Of a stretch of 8,118 bases of DNA, positions 6,658 through 8,118 are shown piece by piece. This stretch comes from Anaerolineae bacterium (lineage in GTDB: Bacteria > Chloroflexota > Anaerolineae > B4-G1 > SLSP01). The position numbers were made by a program, and so were the translations under genes. The notes below the pieces were generated by a model. That model searched no databases. It was not told where the DNA came from and worked only from the letters and a program-made list of their open reading frames with translations. Numbering within the stretch: the first letter of the stretch is position 1; each line of letters starts with the position of its first letter. The stretch is taken from the NCBI GenBank assembly GCA_018055515.1, contig JAGPHL010000124.1:1-8118 (forward strand). The letters run 5' to 3'.

Positions 6658-6661
6658 GATG

Positions 6662-7267
6662 ATGCAAGAAGAAACAGATCTCGTGACTGCGGAAGTTCCT
6701 GAGACGGGGGAGACGTCCATCGAGGCCGACGCGCGCGCGGCGCAGATCGCGGCGCTGGCGACGACGGCGCGGGAGCTGCTGGCGCGCCGGAAATGGGCGG
6801 AGGCCGAACGCGCCTACGAGCAGCTGCTCATGTTGCAACAGGCGGCAGAAGATCGCCTTGGCATCGCACGCACTAAGAATGACCTGGCGAGCCTGTATCT
6901 CGCGCAGCAGGAATGGCAACAAGCCATTGAGTTGCTGGAACGTTCGCAGCGTGTGTTTGAGGAGGCCGGGGATCCGGAGCAGGAAGCGGTGGCGTTGAAC
7001 AACCTCGCCGCGGCCCAGTACGAGCTGGGACAAACGGAGCTGGCGCTCGCCAATTACGAGCGCGCGCTCGAGATGCGGCGGACGATGGGAGACCTCGTCG
7101 GCGAGGCGAAGACGCTGCGCAACCTCGGCATGTTATACGCCAAACAGGGCAACAAGATGCGGGCGAAGGCCTATCTCAACCAGGCAATCAGCGTGGCCCG
7201 GAAGGCCAATGCCGGGGACCTGGTCAAAATCATCCGCAAATCGCTCTCGCAGTTACCCCGCCATTGA
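6662..7267 (+). CDS. Small tetratricopeptide-repeat protein
   Basis: This 201-residue protein has no signal peptide or membrane helix and is probably cytoplasmic. After an acidic N-terminal tail (about 1-25), nearly everything is tetratricopeptide repeat in four units on an exact 40-residue period. The second-helix starts line up as RRKWAEAERAYEQLL, QQEWQQAIELLERSQ, LGQTELALANYERAL and QGNKMRAKAYLNQAI, at about 42, 82, 122 and 162. The 40-residue spacing, with longer linkers carrying GD or ED, resembles the kinesin-light-chain-like TPR_12 type rather than the 34-residue canonical type. Such proteins usually hold partner proteins; no catalytic domain is attached. The partner cannot be inferred from the neighbours: proS is divergent and ppk2 convergent. 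In-frame starts upstream (TTG 6596, ATG 6620, ATG 6626) overlap or precede the promoter and transcript start. Confidence 0.85.
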   Translation: MQEETDLVTAEVPETGETSIEADARAAQIAALATTARELLARRKWAEAERAYEQLLMLQQAAEDRLGIARTKNDLASLYLAQQEWQQAIELLERSQRVFEEAGDPEQEAVALNNLAAAQYELGQTELALANYERALEMRRTMGDLVGEAKTLRNLGMLYAKQGNKMRAKAYLNQAISVARKANAGDLVKIIRKSLSQLPRH

Positions 7268-7285
7268 GCGTCCCGCCGCGCGACC

Positions 7286-8101
7286 CTATGCGATCACGAT
7301 CTCGTCGAGGGTCTCCGCCGGTTGGGGATAGTGCATGTCCAGCTTTTCCAGCGTCTCGATGATCACCGTCCCGATGACCAGGTCGCGATACCATTTGCGA
7401 TTGGCGGGGATGATGTACCAGGGCGCCCAGGGCATGCTGGTCTTGCTGAGCACGTCCTCATAAGCGTGCATGTAATCGCCCCAAAAGGCGCGATCTTTGA
7501 GATCGCCTGGATTGAACTTCCAGCGCTTGTTCGGCTCGTCAAGGCGCGCCTGTAGCCGTGCCTTTTGCTCGTCGGCGCTGATGTGCAGGTAGAACTTCAA
7601 GATCGTCGTGCCCTCGTCCGCCAGCAGCCGCTCGAAAGCGTTGATGTGCTCGAAGCGCTTCTCCCAGACCTCCGGGGGCGCGAGATTGTGGACCCGCACG
7701 ACCAACACATCCTCGTAATGGCTGCGGTTGAAGATCACGATTTCACCCTTGCCCGGCGTGTGCCGGTGGATGCGCCAGAGGTAATCGTGCGCCAGGTCTT
7801 CGGGCGTCGGGACCTTGAAGCTGGCGACCTTGACGCCCTGCGGATTCACGCCGTCGAAGACGCGCCGGATGACGCCGTCCTTCCCGCCGGTGTCCATCGC
7901 CTGCAGCACGATGAGCAGCTGATGTTTCCCCTCGGCATACAGTAGCTCCTGGAGCGTTTCCAGCCGGCGGCTGAGCTTGCGCACCGCCTTCAAGCCCTTC
8001 GACTTGCCGCCGTCAAAGGCAGATTTATCGTCGGGGTCCCAGTCCTGGAGATCAATCCGTGTTCCCGGTCGTACGCGATAGCCATCCATAGGTGCTTCCA
8101 T
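7286..8101 (-). CDS. ppk2: Polyphosphate kinase 2 (PPK2), class III type
   Basis: This 271-residue cytoplasmic kinase of the PPK2 family transfers phosphate between polyphosphate and nucleotides. The P-loop is QAMDTGGKDG at 67-76, Walker B is FNRSHYEDV at 124-132, and the lid region has RLDEPNKRWKF at 186-196, followed by PWAPWYIIPANRKWYRDL at 224-241. The pattern GVNPQGVKVASFKVPTPEDLAHDYLWR and the HYEDV form of Walker B match the single-domain class III subgroup, whose studied members phosphorylate both AMP and ADP using polyphosphate. The substrate range here is inferred. Length is normal for a one-domain PPK2. The ATG at 8101 has AAGGAG (8113-8118) 11 nt upstream, at the very edge of the window; an in-frame ATG at 8089 has no comparable site. 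The gene converges on the TPR gene, with 18 nt between their stops. Its promoter is outside the window. Confidence 0.95.
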   Translation of the reverse strand: MEAPMDGYRVRPGTRIDLQDWDPDDKSAFDGGKSKGLKAVRKLSRRLETLQELLYAEGKHQLLIVLQAMDTGGKDGVIRRVFDGVNPQGVKVASFKVPTPEDLAHDYLWRIHRHTPGKGEIVIFNRSHYEDVLVVRVHNLAPPEVWEKRFEHINAFERLLADEGTTILKFYLHISADEQKARLQARLDEPNKRWKFNPGDLKDRAFWGDYMHAYEDVLSKTSMPWAPWYIIPANRKWYRDLVIGTVIIETLEKLDMHYPQPAETLDEIVIA

Positions 8102-8112
8102 TGTGGGTCAGT

Positions 8113-8118
8113 CTCCTT
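8113..8118 (-). promoter_or_regulatory. Ribosome binding site of ppk2 at the window edge
   Basis: The minus strand reads AAGGAG, 11 nt before the ATG at 8101. The site is cut off by the window end, so it may be longer. It favours 8101 over the ATG at 8089. Confidence 0.6.

Noticed and set aside
1..8118. Mobile element, CRISPR array, defence system, tRNA or rRNA
   Set aside because: I saw no transposase, integrase, spaced direct repeats, nuclease or toxin motifs, and no tRNA-like cloverleaf. The window is explained by housekeeping and transport genes.

Overview
The window comes from a bacterium and reads as ordinary chromosome: seven protein-coding genes, tightly packed, with no mobile element, CRISPR array, tRNA or rRNA that I can recognise. 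Bacterial origin rests on Shine-Dalgarno sites, a ProRS with the inserted editing domain, and a DppBCDF-type ABC operon. My best guess at lineage is a Chloroflexota (Anaerolineae-like) or similar deep-branching bacterium, from the flavour of the permease, PRPP synthetase and ProRS. This is a weak inference that needs a database search.

Region 1 (1-3458, + strand) is the distal part of an oligopeptide/dipeptide-type (PepT family) ABC importer operon: the C-terminal end of a DppB-like permease, a DppC-like permease with an unusually large segment after its first membrane helix, a DppD-like ATPase and a DppF-like ATPase. Gaps are 14 nt and 5 nt, followed by an 8-nt overlap, so translation is probably coupled. 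A strong rho-independent terminator (3483-3526) closes the operon. The substrate-binding protein, usually encoded upstream, is outside the window, so the substrate is unknown.

Region 2 (3540-6467, - strand) holds prolyl-tRNA synthetase (proS) followed 97 nt later by ribose-phosphate pyrophosphokinase (prs). proS has a recognisable extended -10 promoter. prs has a strong ribosome binding site but no convincing promoter, so it may be read from the proS transcript. An imperfect long inverted repeat lies just after prs.

Region 3 (6468-8101) holds a small TPR-repeat protein, transcribed divergently from proS from its own consensus -10, and convergent with it a class III-type polyphosphate kinase 2 gene (ppk2), which begins close to the right edge of the window.

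The genes fall into three functional groups: solute import, PRPP and prolyl-tRNA supply, and polyphosphate/nucleotide phosphorylation. I see no evidence that they form one system, and I do not see a clearly undescribed system. The points most worth a second look are the permease insert, the asymmetric ATPase pair, the altered metal/active-site motif in the PRPP synthetase, the paired CxxC motifs around the ProRS editing domain, and the inverted repeat behind prs. No stretch longer than 300 bases is without a gene.
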